Shown: positions 25,942 through 34,340, counted from the stretch's first letter. The stretch: DNA of 64,000 bases from Streptomyces caelestis (GCF_014205255.1 NZ_JACHNE010000001.1:2728001-2792000); one strand, 5' to 3'. Program-made: numbers and translations. Notes: a model not told the origin generated them from the sequence alone.

Positions 25942-26765
25942 CCAGCCTGGCAGCCCGCCTCGCTCCCCTCCTGCCCACCCGTCTGGTGGCCGCGACGGCC
26001 CGGGCGCTCTACCCCCGGTTCGAACCGGAGCTGGCCCGGCTCGCCGAGCTGTGCCCGCCGGACTGCGGTACGGCGGTGGACGTCGGCGGCTGGTACGGGC
26101 CCTGGACGCACCGGCTGTCCGGCCTGGCCGAGCACGTCGTGACGATCGAACCGGTGCCCCATCTGGCCCGCCTGCTGGCCGCCGCCGTCCCGCCGAACGT
26201 ACGGGTGATCCGTGCCGCGGCCTCGGACCGCCCGGGCATCGCCCGCCTGTGGCTGCCGCCGGACGACTCGGGCGACCGGGGCGTGTCGTCGCTGGTGCGG
26301 CGTGACATCCACGGCCGGGCGCTGGACGTCCCCTGCGTCACGCTGGACGAGCTGGGCCTGCGGAACGTCGGCTTCATCAAGATCGACGTGGACGGCAACG
26401 AGCCGGCGGTGCTGCGGGGCGCGACGGGCCTGCTGGCCCGCGACCGCCCGGCCCTGTTCGTGGAGCTGGAGTCCCGCATCCAGCCGATCAGCCCGGTGGT
26501 GACGTACCTGTCCCTGCTGGGCTACGAGGGCTGGGTCCTGCCCGGCGACCGGTGGGTGCCGCTGGCGAAGTTCCCCCTGGAGGCGCACCAGGCGGACGCC
26601 TCCTACGTGGTCTCGCACGGCCTGCTGCGCCGCGTCCTGCCGTCCGACGTCCTGCGCGGCCCGCGCTACGTCAACTCGGTCCTCTTCCTCCCGGACGGCC
26701 GCCGCCCGGGCACCGCGCCGGTGGGCGACGATGGTTCCCATGCCCTCCGGAAAGCGCCCCGCTAG
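25938..26765 (+). CDS. FkbM-family methyltransferase
   Basis: A 275-residue protein with AVDVGGWYGPWTHRLSGL (motif I), VVTIEPVPHLARLL and VGFIKIDVDGNEPAVLRGA, the FkbM hallmark. FkbM enzymes O-methylate hydroxyls on polyketides, glycans and glycolipids. It ends the tightly coupled envelope operon (ATGA overlap with the Trm112-like gene at 25938). The following hypothetical gene overlaps its 3' end by 35 bases, so transcription may continue. Confidence 0.82.
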   Translation: MTSLAARLAPLLPTRLVAATARALYPRFEPELARLAELCPPDCGTAVDVGGWYGPWTHRLSGLAEHVVTIEPVPHLARLLAAAVPPNVRVIRAAASDRPGIARLWLPPDDSGDRGVSSLVRRDIHGRALDVPCVTLDELGLRNVGFIKIDVDGNEPAVLRGATGLLARDRPALFVELESRIQPISPVVTYLSLLGYEGWVLPGDRWVPLAKFPLEAHQADASYVVSHGLLRRVLPSDVLRGPRYVNSVLFLPDGRRPGTAPVGDDGSHALRKAPR

Positions 26766-27408
26766 TCCCTTCACACCGCTCGACTTCCAGCTGGTGCTGC
26801 TGCGCCGCATGGCCGACCACAATCCGGATCTGGTGGAGGACGCCCGTCACGAGCTGGGGGTCTCCCTGGCGGACATGCGCGAGGCCAACAAGCGCTGGCA
26901 GGCGATGGTCCGCTCCCCGCGGTCCCGGGCGCCCCTGTCCCTCCCCCAAGTTCTCGGCTCCGCTCGAACAGGGGGTACCCCCATCCGATCGGTGCTGGGC
27001 GAACCCGAGTCCCGGTCCGCCCGCCGGATCGGCGACCTCGACTGCGAGGCGTGGCTCTGGCCCGGCCCCCTCTGGCCCGGCCTGCGCTTCGAGGTCCTGA
27101 CCGCCCCGAACGGCGCGGTGTGGAACGAGTGGCTGGTCCGCGCCCCGGGCGCCGAGGGGCCCGGGCTGCGCACGCTCGACGACCTCACGCCCTGGTCCTG
27201 CACGGTCGACGAGGCGGCCCGCGCCTTCACCCCGGCCCGTCCCCTGGAGGGCACGGCCCCGACCCTCCCCCACTGCCTGAACGGCGTGGGGGTACCCCCA
27301 GGGCTGGCGTTCACCGCGCCGGACGCGCGGGGGGTGCGGTGGGAGGTCGTGGCCGAGTTCACGTGGGGGCTGGTGCAGCGAGTGGCCGTCACCGGCCGTC
27401 AGGACTGA
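26731..27408 (+). CDS. Hypothetical protein interrupted by two palindromic repeat elements
   Basis: About 225 residues, not recognised. The N-terminus (FTPLDFQLVLLRRMADHNPD) is a helical segment and the C-terminal half looks beta-rich and soluble (WLWPGPLWPGLRFEVLTAP). Two stretches differ from the rest: LPQVLGSARTGGTP (near residue 75) and LPHCLNGVGVPPG (near 180) are translations of palindromic elements at 26941-26983 and 27265-27300. ATG 26731 or 26740 can start it. It overlaps the FkbM gene end and is probably the last gene of the operon, though its function may be unrelated. Confidence 0.6.
   Translation: MVPMPSGKRPASPFTPLDFQLVLLRRMADHNPDLVEDARHELGVSLADMREANKRWQAMVRSPRSRAPLSLPQVLGSARTGGTPIRSVLGEPESRSARRIGDLDCEAWLWPGPLWPGLRFEVLTAPNGAVWNEWLVRAPGAEGPGLRTLDDLTPWSCTVDEAARAFTPARPLEGTAPTLPHCLNGVGVPPGLAFTAPDARGVRWEVVAEFTWGLVQRVAVTGRQD
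26941..26983. repeat. Palindromic repeat element translated in frame (copy 1)
   Basis: Begins CTCCCCCAAG and ends CAGGGGGTACCCCCA, with CCCCC/GGGGG arms and an internal TCTCGGCTCCGCTCGA. The same frame ends recur at 27265-27300. It keeps the reading frame open. Confidence 0.6.
27265..27300. repeat. Palindromic repeat element translated in frame (copy 2)
   Basis: CTCCCCCACTGCC at one end and GTGGGGGTACCCCCA at the other, with a shorter centre than copy 1. Same element family, 324 bases further on in the same gene. Confidence 0.55.
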
Positions 27409-27477
27409 GGCGCTCCGACGCGGTCGAGGGCCGGGAGGAACTGGGCGTCGCCTCTGCTCCGGCGGCGCCCGGTGTGG

Positions 27478-28356
27478 TCAGCCGGCGGCGGCCAGGACCG
27501 CCTCGACCACCCTCGGTACGGACTGCGGGTGCAGCCACAGGAACAGGTTCGGCTCGATCAGCTCCAGTTCCATCACGCACGGCTCCCCGTCCGGCCCGGT
27601 GACGAGGTCCACGCGCGCGTACAGCAGTTCCGGCTGTCCGGGTACGGCGGCCAGTGCCCGCCGGGCCACGTCGAGTTCGGCGGCGGTCGGCTCCCAGGGC
27701 CGGAGGTCGGGATGGGCGACCTTGTCGGCGTCGTACGGTGTGCCCGGCGCGAGGACGGAGCCCTTGCGGCTGGCGTGCAGCAGACGTCCGCCGAAGAACT
27801 GCAGGGCCCGCTCGCCGTGCGTGTCGATGCTGGTCAGGTAGGGCTGGAGCATGACGGTGAAGCCCTCGGCGTGCATCCGCTCGGCCTGGCGCACGGCGGC
27901 GTCCCGCTCCCCGGCCGGGTAGCGCGCGGCGTACCGGGCCCCTGCCCCCGAGGTGGGTTTCACGACGTACTCGCGGTCGGCGGGCAGCTCGACGGGGTCG
28001 CCGGGCGCGAAGTAGCGGGTCGGCACGGCGGGCACCCCGGCCTCCGCGAGCCGGCCCAGATACCTCTTGTCGGCGTTCCACCGCACGACGTCCACCGGGT
28101 TGGCCAGCCGCGTCACCTTCCCGCACCGCTCGGCCCACGCCGCGAACTCCTCGGCCCGCCAGCTGTAGTCCCAGGTGGAGCGTATGAGGGCCAGGTCGAA
28201 GCCGGCCCAGTCGACCGACGGGTCGTCCCAGTGGACGGCGGCGGCCTCGGCCCCGGCCTCCCGCAGCGCGTCCACCAGCACCGGCAGGTCCCGGTCCCTG
28301 CTCTCGACGCCACCGGGGTCGTAGGTGACGAGCGCTATACGCGGGGTGCCGGCCAC
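27478..28356 (-). CDS. ATP-grasp domain ligase
   Basis: A 292-residue protein with an N-terminal VAGTPRIALVTYDPGG segment, the ATP-grasp central elements YVVKPTSGAGARYAARY and FTVMLQPYLTSIDTHGER, and the metal-binding end PCVMELELIEPNLFLWLHP. This layout resembles RimK/glutathione-synthetase-like and DcsG-like enzymes that join a carboxylate to an amine or thiol using ATP. The GTG start at 28356 has GGAG 5 bases upstream. It is divergent from the MerR-PP2C gene and shares its control region. The substrate is unknown. Confidence 0.78.
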   Translation of the reverse strand: MAGTPRIALVTYDPGGVESRDRDLPVLVDALREAGAEAAAVHWDDPSVDWAGFDLALIRSTWDYSWRAEEFAAWAERCGKVTRLANPVDVVRWNADKRYLGRLAEAGVPAVPTRYFAPGDPVELPADREYVVKPTSGAGARYAARYPAGERDAAVRQAERMHAEGFTVMLQPYLTSIDTHGERALQFFGGRLLHASRKGSVLAPGTPYDADKVAHPDLRPWEPTAAELDVARRALAAVPGQPELLYARVDLVTGPDGEPCVMELELIEPNLFLWLHPQSVPRVVEAVLAAAG

Positions 28357-28430
28357 AGGGACTCCATTCTCGGACGAACGATCGATTCCGGCGCAGGCTA
28401 ACAATCCCGCCCGGAACCGCGACACCCTGA

Positions 28431-28461
28431 TTGACCTTCACCTTCGGTGAAGCCCCAGCAT
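28431..28461 (+). promoter_or_regulatory. MerR-type promoter/operator upstream of the MerR-PP2C gene
   Basis: TTGACC at 28431-28436 overlaps a perfect 7-base inverted repeat, CTTCACC (28436-28442) and GGTGAAG (28446-28452), with a 3-base centre. A weak CAGCAT follows 19 bases after the -35. A dyad inside a long spacer is the classic MerR-family arrangement, so autoregulation by the downstream gene is likely. Confidence 0.5.
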
Positions 28462-28511
28462 CGGTGGCGGAACGAGGGAGCGCGAGGAACGCGCGGAGCG
28501 CAGGGGATCGC

Positions 28512-29618
28512 ATGGACATATCGCACGGCAATCGCATGGACATGCTGACGATCGGCGCGTTCGCGAAGGCGTGCCGGCTCTCGCCGAAGGCACTGCGCCT
28601 CTACGACGAGCTGGACCTGCTGCGGCCCGCCCGGGTGGACCCGGACACCGGTTACCGGTACTACGCGGTCGGGCAGTTGGTGCAGGCCCGGCTGGTGGCG
28701 TGGCTGCGGCGGCTCGGCATGCCGCTGGCCGAGATCCGCCAGGTGTGCCGGCTGCACGACCGCGACTCCACGGCCGCCGCCCTGGAGATCCGCGCCTACT
28801 GGGCGCGTGTCGAGGCGGAGACGGCGGTACGGCGGGACCTCGCCGCGTTCCTGGTCGATCACCTGACAGCGGACTCGCGAGAGTCCGGAAAGGATACCGC
28901 CATGCTGGAACTGCGCTACTCAGCCCACTCGGACACCGGGCGCGTCCGCCCCGCCAACCAGGACACGGCGTACGCGGGCACCCGGCTGCTCGCCGTCGCC
29001 GACGGCTTCGGACCGGCGGGCGCGCCCGCGAGCAGCGCCGCCGTGGAGGCACTGCGCTTCCTGGACACGGACGAGATCCCGGCCGGCGGGGTCCTCAACC
29101 TCCTGGAGGACGCGGTACGGGGCGCCGCCCAGGCCGTGCGGGACGTGGCCGACGGCGCCGACGACATCGGCACGACCCTGACCGCCCTGCTCTGGACGGG
29201 CTCGCGGCTGGCCCTGGTGCACATCGGCGACTCCCGCGCCTATCTGCTGCGCGACGGCGAACTGTTCCTCATCACCCACGACCACACGGTCGTCCAGTCG
29301 ATGATCGACGAGGGGCGTCTGACGCCCGAGGAGGCCGTCTCCCACCCCCAGCGATCCTTCCTCCTGAAGGCCCTGACGGGCGACGGCACCCCCGCGATCC
29401 CGGACCTCCGCCTGCACGACACCCACCCGGGCGACCGCTATCTGCTGTGCTCCGACGGCCTGTCCAGTGTGGTCCCCGAGGACCGGATCCGGGAGCTCCT
29501 CACCTCGCCCGCCACCCCCGACGAGACGGTCCAGGCCCTGGTCGGCGCGGCGAACGAGGCAGGCGGGCCCGACAACGTGAGCTGTGTGGTGGCAGACGTG
29601 GCGGAGGCGAGGCGGTAA
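28512..29618 (+). CDS. MerR-family DNA-binding domain fused to PP2C phosphatase
   Basis: A 368-residue two-domain protein. Residues 10-80 are a MerR helix-turn-helix (LTIGAFAKACRLSPKALRLY, DPDTGYRYYAVGQLVQARLV); a linker helix follows. From about residue 135 there is a PP2C-type serine/threonine phosphatase with RPANQDTAY, LLAVADGFG, LVHIGDSRAYLLRDG, CSDGLS and GGPDNVSCVV, keeping the metal-binding aspartates. The usual DGMGG is DGFGPAG. ATG 28512 follows AGGGGA. It suggests direct coupling of dephosphorylation to transcription; targets are unknown. Confidence 0.82.
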   Translation: MDISHGNRMDMLTIGAFAKACRLSPKALRLYDELDLLRPARVDPDTGYRYYAVGQLVQARLVAWLRRLGMPLAEIRQVCRLHDRDSTAAALEIRAYWARVEAETAVRRDLAAFLVDHLTADSRESGKDTAMLELRYSAHSDTGRVRPANQDTAYAGTRLLAVADGFGPAGAPASSAAVEALRFLDTDEIPAGGVLNLLEDAVRGAAQAVRDVADGADDIGTTLTALLWTGSRLALVHIGDSRAYLLRDGELFLITHDHTVVQSMIDEGRLTPEEAVSHPQRSFLLKALTGDGTPAIPDLRLHDTHPGDRYLLCSDGLSSVVPEDRIRELLTSPATPDETVQALVGAANEAGGPDNVSCVVADVAEARR

Positions 29619-29738
29619 CAGCCGACTTCCCGACCCAGGGGGGTGAGGTTCACGGACGCTCGACCGCCGTGGGCGGTGTCGTCCCTCCGGCACGGGCTGT
29701 TCGCCCGGGGCGGGGACAACCGGGAAGGAGGGTCTACT

Positions 29739-30053
29739 GTGGTGCATGGTGAACTTCGATCTCCGCCCCCCGACGACCTGCACGAGGCCATCAAGGCCGC
29801 AGCAGACCGCGAGTGGCGGTCCCAGCACGGACGGATCCTGAGGTACCTACGCCTTGCGACCGGTCTCGGCGAAGCGCCGAATCACCCTGAAGGCGATTCC
29901 GCTGCCCTGCCCCGCTGCGCGGCGGTCAGCGTTCCCCCCGGCCCTGAGGGGGCCGGCCCCCTGCCGAGAACCGCGGGTGGTGGTTGTGCCTGCCGTGGCG
30001 AGACAGCGACAGACAAGGAGTACGACGCATGTCCTCCCTCTTCCCCGCCCTGA
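29739..30053 (+). pseudogene. Arc-like ribbon-helix-helix gene with a probable frameshift
   Basis: GTG 29739 sits 6 bases after AAGGAGGG, and its frame contains DDLHEAIKAAADREWRSQHG and RILRYLRLA, typical of the two helices of Arc/CopG-like DNA-binding proteins. The matching beta-strand start, MVNFDLRPP, is instead encoded from ATG 29746 in another frame. The two join if the six-C run near 29765-29771 had one more C. The frame used by GTG also runs on without a normal stop, to 30053, into matB. I read it as a decayed antitoxin-like gene, or a sequencing error. Confidence 0.4.
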
Positions 30054-31474
30054 CCGACGCCCCGGCCAACCGGCCCGCCCTCCGATTCGGCGAGCGCTCC
30101 CTGACCTACGCGCAGCTCGCCGCCGCGGCCGGTGCGACGGCCGGGCGCATCCGGGAGGCCCGCCGGGTCGCCGTCTGGGCGACGCCCACCATGGAGACCG
30201 CGGTCGCCGTCGTCGCCGCGCTGCTGGCCGGCGTGCCCGCCGTGCCGCTCAACCCGAAGTCGGGCGAGAACGAACTCGGGCACATCCTGTCCGACAGCGC
30301 CCCCGACCTGGTGCTCACGGCACCGGACGACCAACTCCCCGCCCCCCTACGGGATCTGTCCCGCCTCGACGTAGACGTGCACGGCACCGGGCCGGCCCCC
30401 GAGGACCGCGCCGACGAGTCCGACCCGGCGCTGATCGTCTACACCTCCGGCACCACCGGCCCGCCGAAGGGCGCGGTCATCCCGCGCCGGGCGATCGCCT
30501 CGACCCTGGACGCGCTGGCCGACGCGTGGCAGTGGACCGTCGACGACGTACTCGTCCACGGACTGCCGCTGTTCCATGTGCACGGCCTGGTCCTGGGCAC
30601 CCTCGGCCCGCTGCGGCGCGGCGGCTCGGTGCGGCACCTGGGCCGCTTCACGACACAGGGCGTCGCCCGGGAGCTGAACGCCGGGGCGACCATGCTGTTC
30701 GGCGTGCCGACGATGTACCACCGGATCGCGGAGGCGGTGACCGGCGATCCGGAGCTGGTGAAGGCGCTGACCGGGGCGCGGCTGCTGGTGTCCGGTTCCG
30801 CCGCGCTGCCCGTGCACGACCACGGGCGGATCGCGACGGCGACCGGGCGGCGGGTGATCGAGCGGTACGGCATGACGGAGACGCTGATGAACACCAGCGT
30901 CCGGGCCGACGGCGAGGCCCGCCCGGGCACGGTCGGTGTGCCGCTGCCGGGCGTGGAGCTGCGGCTGGTCGAGGAGGACGGCTCGGAGGTCACCGGGTAC
31001 GACGGTGAGACCGTCGGCGAGATCCAGGTGCGTGGCCCGAACCTGTTCACCGAGTATCTGAACCGGCCCGACGCCACCGCCGCCGCGTTCACCGCCGACG
31101 GCTGGTTCCGCACCGGCGACATGGCGGTGCGCGACCCCGACGGCTATGTCCGGATCGTCGGCCGCAAGGCCACCGACCTGATCAAGAGCGGCGGTTACAA
31201 GATCGGGGCGGGTGAGATCGAGAACGCGCTCCTGGAACACCCCGGGGTGCGGGAGGCCGCCGTCACCGGGGAACCGGACGCCGATCTGGGCGAGCGGATC
31301 GTGGCGTGGATCGTCCCGGCGGAGCCCCATTCCCCGCCGTCGCTCGACGAGTTGGCGGATCACGTGGCCAGGCGTCTCGCCCCGCACAAGCGCCCGCGGG
31401 TCGTCCACCACCTGGACGCCCTGCCCCGCAACGACATGGGGAAGATCATGAAGCGGGCGCTGCCCCATGACTGA
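30029..31474 (+). CDS. matB: Malonyl-CoA synthetase MatB
   Basis: A 481-residue adenylate-forming enzyme that activates malonate (and often methylmalonate) with ATP and loads it on CoA. It has the P-loop YTSGTTGPPKGAVIPRR, the LPLFHVHGLVLG and ERYGMTETLMN core, and the C-terminal catalytic lysine in NDMGKIMKRAL. The sequence closely resembles my recollection of Streptomyces coelicolor MatB. ATG 30029 follows ACAAGGAG. It overlaps the carboxyltransferase gene by 8 bases, forming a malonyl-CoA supply unit for fatty acid and polyketide synthesis. Confidence 0.92.
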   Translation: MSSLFPALTDAPANRPALRFGERSLTYAQLAAAAGATAGRIREARRVAVWATPTMETAVAVVAALLAGVPAVPLNPKSGENELGHILSDSAPDLVLTAPDDQLPAPLRDLSRLDVDVHGTGPAPEDRADESDPALIVYTSGTTGPPKGAVIPRRAIASTLDALADAWQWTVDDVLVHGLPLFHVHGLVLGTLGPLRRGGSVRHLGRFTTQGVARELNAGATMLFGVPTMYHRIAEAVTGDPELVKALTGARLLVSGSAALPVHDHGRIATATGRRVIERYGMTETLMNTSVRADGEARPGTVGVPLPGVELRLVEEDGSEVTGYDGETVGEIQVRGPNLFTEYLNRPDATAAAFTADGWFRTGDMAVRDPDGYVRIVGRKATDLIKSGGYKIGAGEIENALLEHPGVREAAVTGEPDADLGERIVAWIVPAEPHSPPSLDELADHVARRLAPHKRPRVVHHLDALPRNDMGKIMKRALPHD

Positions 31475-32843
31475 GCACCGCCCCAGGACCGAGCGCCTCC
31501 CGACGACCGAGCGCCCCTCCGCCCGCGCGGTCGTCGACGCCCTCGCCGACGACTCCACCTTCACCGAACTGCCCGACGCCATAAGGGATTGCAGGCCGGA
31601 CGGCCCGCTCGCCTGGCCCGGCTACGACGCCGCCCGCGCCCGCGCCTCCGAACGCACGGGCGAGCAGGAGTCCGTGATCTGCGGCACCGCCCGCGTCGGC
31701 GGCACCCGGGCCGTGCTGATCGCGTTCGAGTTCGGCTTCCTCGGCGGCTCCCTGGGAGAGCGCACCGGCGACCGGCTGGAGGCGGCGTACACCTACGCCC
31801 GTGAGCACCGCCTCCCGGTCGTGCCGCTGGTCGCCACCGGTGGCAGCCGGATGCAGGAGGGCATGCTCGCCCTGAGCCAACTCCAGCGCGTGGCCCGTGA
31901 GTCGGCGCTCACCAGGGAGGCGGGGCTCGCGCAGGTGGCCGTGGTGCGCGATCCGACCACCGGGGGCGGCTGGGCCACCCTGGGCGCGGGCGCCGACGTG
32001 GTTCTCGCGCTGCCCGGGGCCCAGGTCGGCTTCGCCGGCTCCCGGGTGCGGCCGGCGGACGCGGACCCGGCGGCGTACACGGCCGAGGCGCAGGTCGCGG
32101 CGGGGGCGGCGGACGCGGTCGTACGGCCGGAGGAGCTGCGCGAGACGCTGGGCCGGTGGCTGCGGCTGCTGACGCGCCCGTCCACCACACCGGCCCCGCC
32201 GCCCGACGCGCTCGGCGACGACGCGGGCCTGCCCGCCACCGGCTGGGACGCCGCCCGGCGCGCCCGCTCACCCCGGCGCCCGCGCGCCGCCGCCTACTTG
32301 GACGCCTACTTCTCCGACCGGGCCGCGATCAGCGGCGACCGCTGCGGCGGCACGGACCCGGACGGCATACTGTGCGGCTTCGGCACGCACGAGGGCCGTA
32401 CGGTCGCGTACGCCGCGCAGACCGGGACCGCGACCCGTCCCGCCGGCTACCGCACCGCCGCCCGTCTGATCCGCCTCGCGGACCGGCTGGGCATTCCGGT
32501 GCTGACCCTCGTGGACACCCCGGGCGCCGCCAACGACGCCGAGGCGGAGCGGCAGGGCGCGGGTGCCGCGATAGCGGACCTGTTCGCCGCGGTGGCGGGC
32601 GCCCGCACCCCGGTGACCACGCTGGTGATCGGCGAAGGCGGCTCCGGCGGCGCGCTGGCACTGGCCGCGCCCGGCAACACCTGGGCCACCCCGGACAGTT
32701 ACTTCTCGGTGATCGCGCCGGAGCTCGCGGCGGCCATCCTCAAGCGACCGCCGCGCGCGGTGGAGACGACGGCGGACCAGCTCCGCATCCGGCCGCAGGA
32801 TCTGGTGGAGCTGGGGGTGATCCGCGGGACCGTGGGACCGTGA
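31467..32843 (+). CDS. Single-chain acyl-CoA carboxyltransferase (AccD/AccA-like fusion)
   Basis: A 458-residue protein with two crotonase-type halves. The first has ATGGSRMQEGMLALSQLQR as in the beta subunit AccD; the second has LVDTPGAANDAEAERQGAG and IGEGGSGGALAL as in the alpha subunit AccA. The AccD zinc finger is missing. It would transfer carboxyl from a biotinyl carrier to an acyl-CoA, but biotin carboxylase and carrier genes are not nearby. Its overlap with matB suggests the two adjust malonyl-CoA; decarboxylation or a shared biotin subunit is possible. Confidence 0.85.
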   Translation: MTEHRPRTERLPTTERPSARAVVDALADDSTFTELPDAIRDCRPDGPLAWPGYDAARARASERTGEQESVICGTARVGGTRAVLIAFEFGFLGGSLGERTGDRLEAAYTYAREHRLPVVPLVATGGSRMQEGMLALSQLQRVARESALTREAGLAQVAVVRDPTTGGGWATLGAGADVVLALPGAQVGFAGSRVRPADADPAAYTAEAQVAAGAADAVVRPEELRETLGRWLRLLTRPSTTPAPPPDALGDDAGLPATGWDAARRARSPRRPRAAAYLDAYFSDRAAISGDRCGGTDPDGILCGFGTHEGRTVAYAAQTGTATRPAGYRTAARLIRLADRLGIPVLTLVDTPGAANDAEAERQGAGAAIADLFAAVAGARTPVTTLVIGEGGSGGALALAAPGNTWATPDSYFSVIAPELAAAILKRPPRAVETTADQLRIRPQDLVELGVIRGTVGP

Positions 32844-32904
32844 GTGCGGTGGGAGCGGAACGGCTCGCACGTGACCTTCACGGAGCGGCCCGGCTCCCCG
32901 CCCG

Positions 32905-33110
32905 TGCCGCCCGGGCGGCCGGCCCCTGGCCCCCGGCTTCAGCGGGGCCGCCGTCACGCCGGCCGACACGGGCGAGGTCGTCGGCATGGTCACGGCGGCG
33001 GTCGGCACCCGGGACGTGCGCACCGGCCGGGTGATGCCCACTCAGGTCACGGCCCGCTACTGGCCGACCCGCAGGGCCTGGTCCCCACCTCGGACCACAC
33101 CGCGCGCTCT
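32905..33110 (+). pseudogene. Remnant resembling a trypsin-like protease domain
   Basis: The 446-base gap between the carboxyltransferase and mbl contains one frame reading PGFSGAAVTPADTGEVVGMV and then MPTQVTARYWP. This pattern is seen at the catalytic-serine end of trypsin-like domains. There is no start codon with a ribosome site and the frame loses similarity after about 33060. It looks like a decayed gene end; the rest of the gap shows nothing clear. Confidence 0.25.
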
Positions 33111-33289
33111 CTCCGGGCTCGCCGAGGTCGAACCCCCCGTTCGGCGGCACCCCGCCCGGCCCCCTCTGAAAGGCGTCCCCGTCCCCTCCCGCGCACGATG
33201 CGAGGGAGGCCCGCCGCCCGGCGGTCCCACGTCTGCGAGGTCCGCCACCTGGCGGCCTCCCACGGTCTGTGCTCTCGGGAGGACCTGCC

Positions 33290-34327
33290 ATGACCGCCAG
33301 TCTGGAGCAGTTGCGCCGCTGCCACTTCGCCGTCGACCTGGGGGCGGCCCGCACCCGCGTCTACGTCAAGGGCGCCGGGCTCGTCGTCGACCAGCCGTCC
33401 GCCGCCGCCGTGAACACCCACACCGGCGCGCTGATGGCGGTCGGGGAACTCGCGGAGAAGATGACGGGCCGCACACCGGACTACATCCGGGTGGTGCATC
33501 CGGTCTCGGGCGGCACCGTCGTCGACATCGAGATGGCGCAGCGCATGCTGCGGCACCTGCTCGGCGACAAGATGCGCCGCGGCCTGCGCCGCAAGCCGAT
33601 CCTGCGCGCCGCGGCCTGCATCCCGCACGACGCCGACCCGCTCGCCCAGCGGGCCGCCATCGAGACGCTGGTCGGACTCGGGGCCCGCCGCGTGGAGCTG
33701 GTCGACACGCTGATCGCCGCCGCTGTCGGCTGCGGACTGCCCGTGGAGCAGCCCGAGGCCACGATGATCATGGTGTGCGGTGCCGCGGCGACGCAGGTGG
33801 CGGTGCTGTCCCTCGGCTCGATCGTCACCGCCGAGCGCATTCCGGTGGGCGGCGATGCCGTCGACCACGCGATCGTGCAGCACCTGCGGCACGAGCACGA
33901 GCTGATGCTGCCCAGCCAGTCGGTACGGCCGCTGCAGCTCGCCCTGTCCGGCAACGGGCTCACCCCGCACGGCCCGGCCTCCACGGAGATCCACGGGCGG
34001 GACGTCGCCACCGGCCTGGCCCGCTCCGTCCAGGTCGACACCGCCGCCGTGCGGGACGCCATCCAGACGCCGCTCACCGCCGTCCTCGACGGCATCGGCA
34101 CGGTCCTGCGGGCCTGCCCGCCCGACCTGGTCGCCGACCTCGCCGACCGGGGGATCATGATGGTCGGCGGCAGTGCGCTGCTGCCGGGCCTGGACCAGAT
34201 GCTGCGCCAGGCGACCGGCATGCCCGTGCACATCGCCGAGCGCCCGGACGTGTGCGCCGTCCAGGGCCTCGGCGCGATGCTGGAGGGCAGGATCGCGCCG
34301 CTGGCGCTGGACCCGCTGGGATCCTGA
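33290..34327 (+). CDS. mbl: MreB/Mbl-like bacterial actin
   Basis: A 345-residue actin-fold protein with the phosphate-1 segment FAVDLGAARTRVYVKGAG, PVSGGTVVDIEMAQRML, VAVLSLGSIV (phosphate-2 region) and IMMVGGSALLPGLDQMLRQ near the C-terminus. MreB proteins organise cell-wall synthesis; Streptomyces uses them mainly in spore-wall formation and has diverged Mbl copies. Key loops differ from MreB (DLGAART in place of DLGTANT), fitting the Mbl-like paralogue. ATG 33290 has GGGAGGA upstream. It is followed by a strong terminator. Confidence 0.85.
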   Translation: MTASLEQLRRCHFAVDLGAARTRVYVKGAGLVVDQPSAAAVNTHTGALMAVGELAEKMTGRTPDYIRVVHPVSGGTVVDIEMAQRMLRHLLGDKMRRGLRRKPILRAAACIPHDADPLAQRAAIETLVGLGARRVELVDTLIAAAVGCGLPVEQPEATMIMVCGAAATQVAVLSLGSIVTAERIPVGGDAVDHAIVQHLRHEHELMLPSQSVRPLQLALSGNGLTPHGPASTEIHGRDVATGLARSVQVDTAAVRDAIQTPLTAVLDGIGTVLRACPPDLVADLADRGIMMVGGSALLPGLDQMLRQATGMPVHIAERPDVCAVQGLGAMLEGRIAPLALDPLGS

Positions 34328-34340
34328 GCGACCAGCGGTG

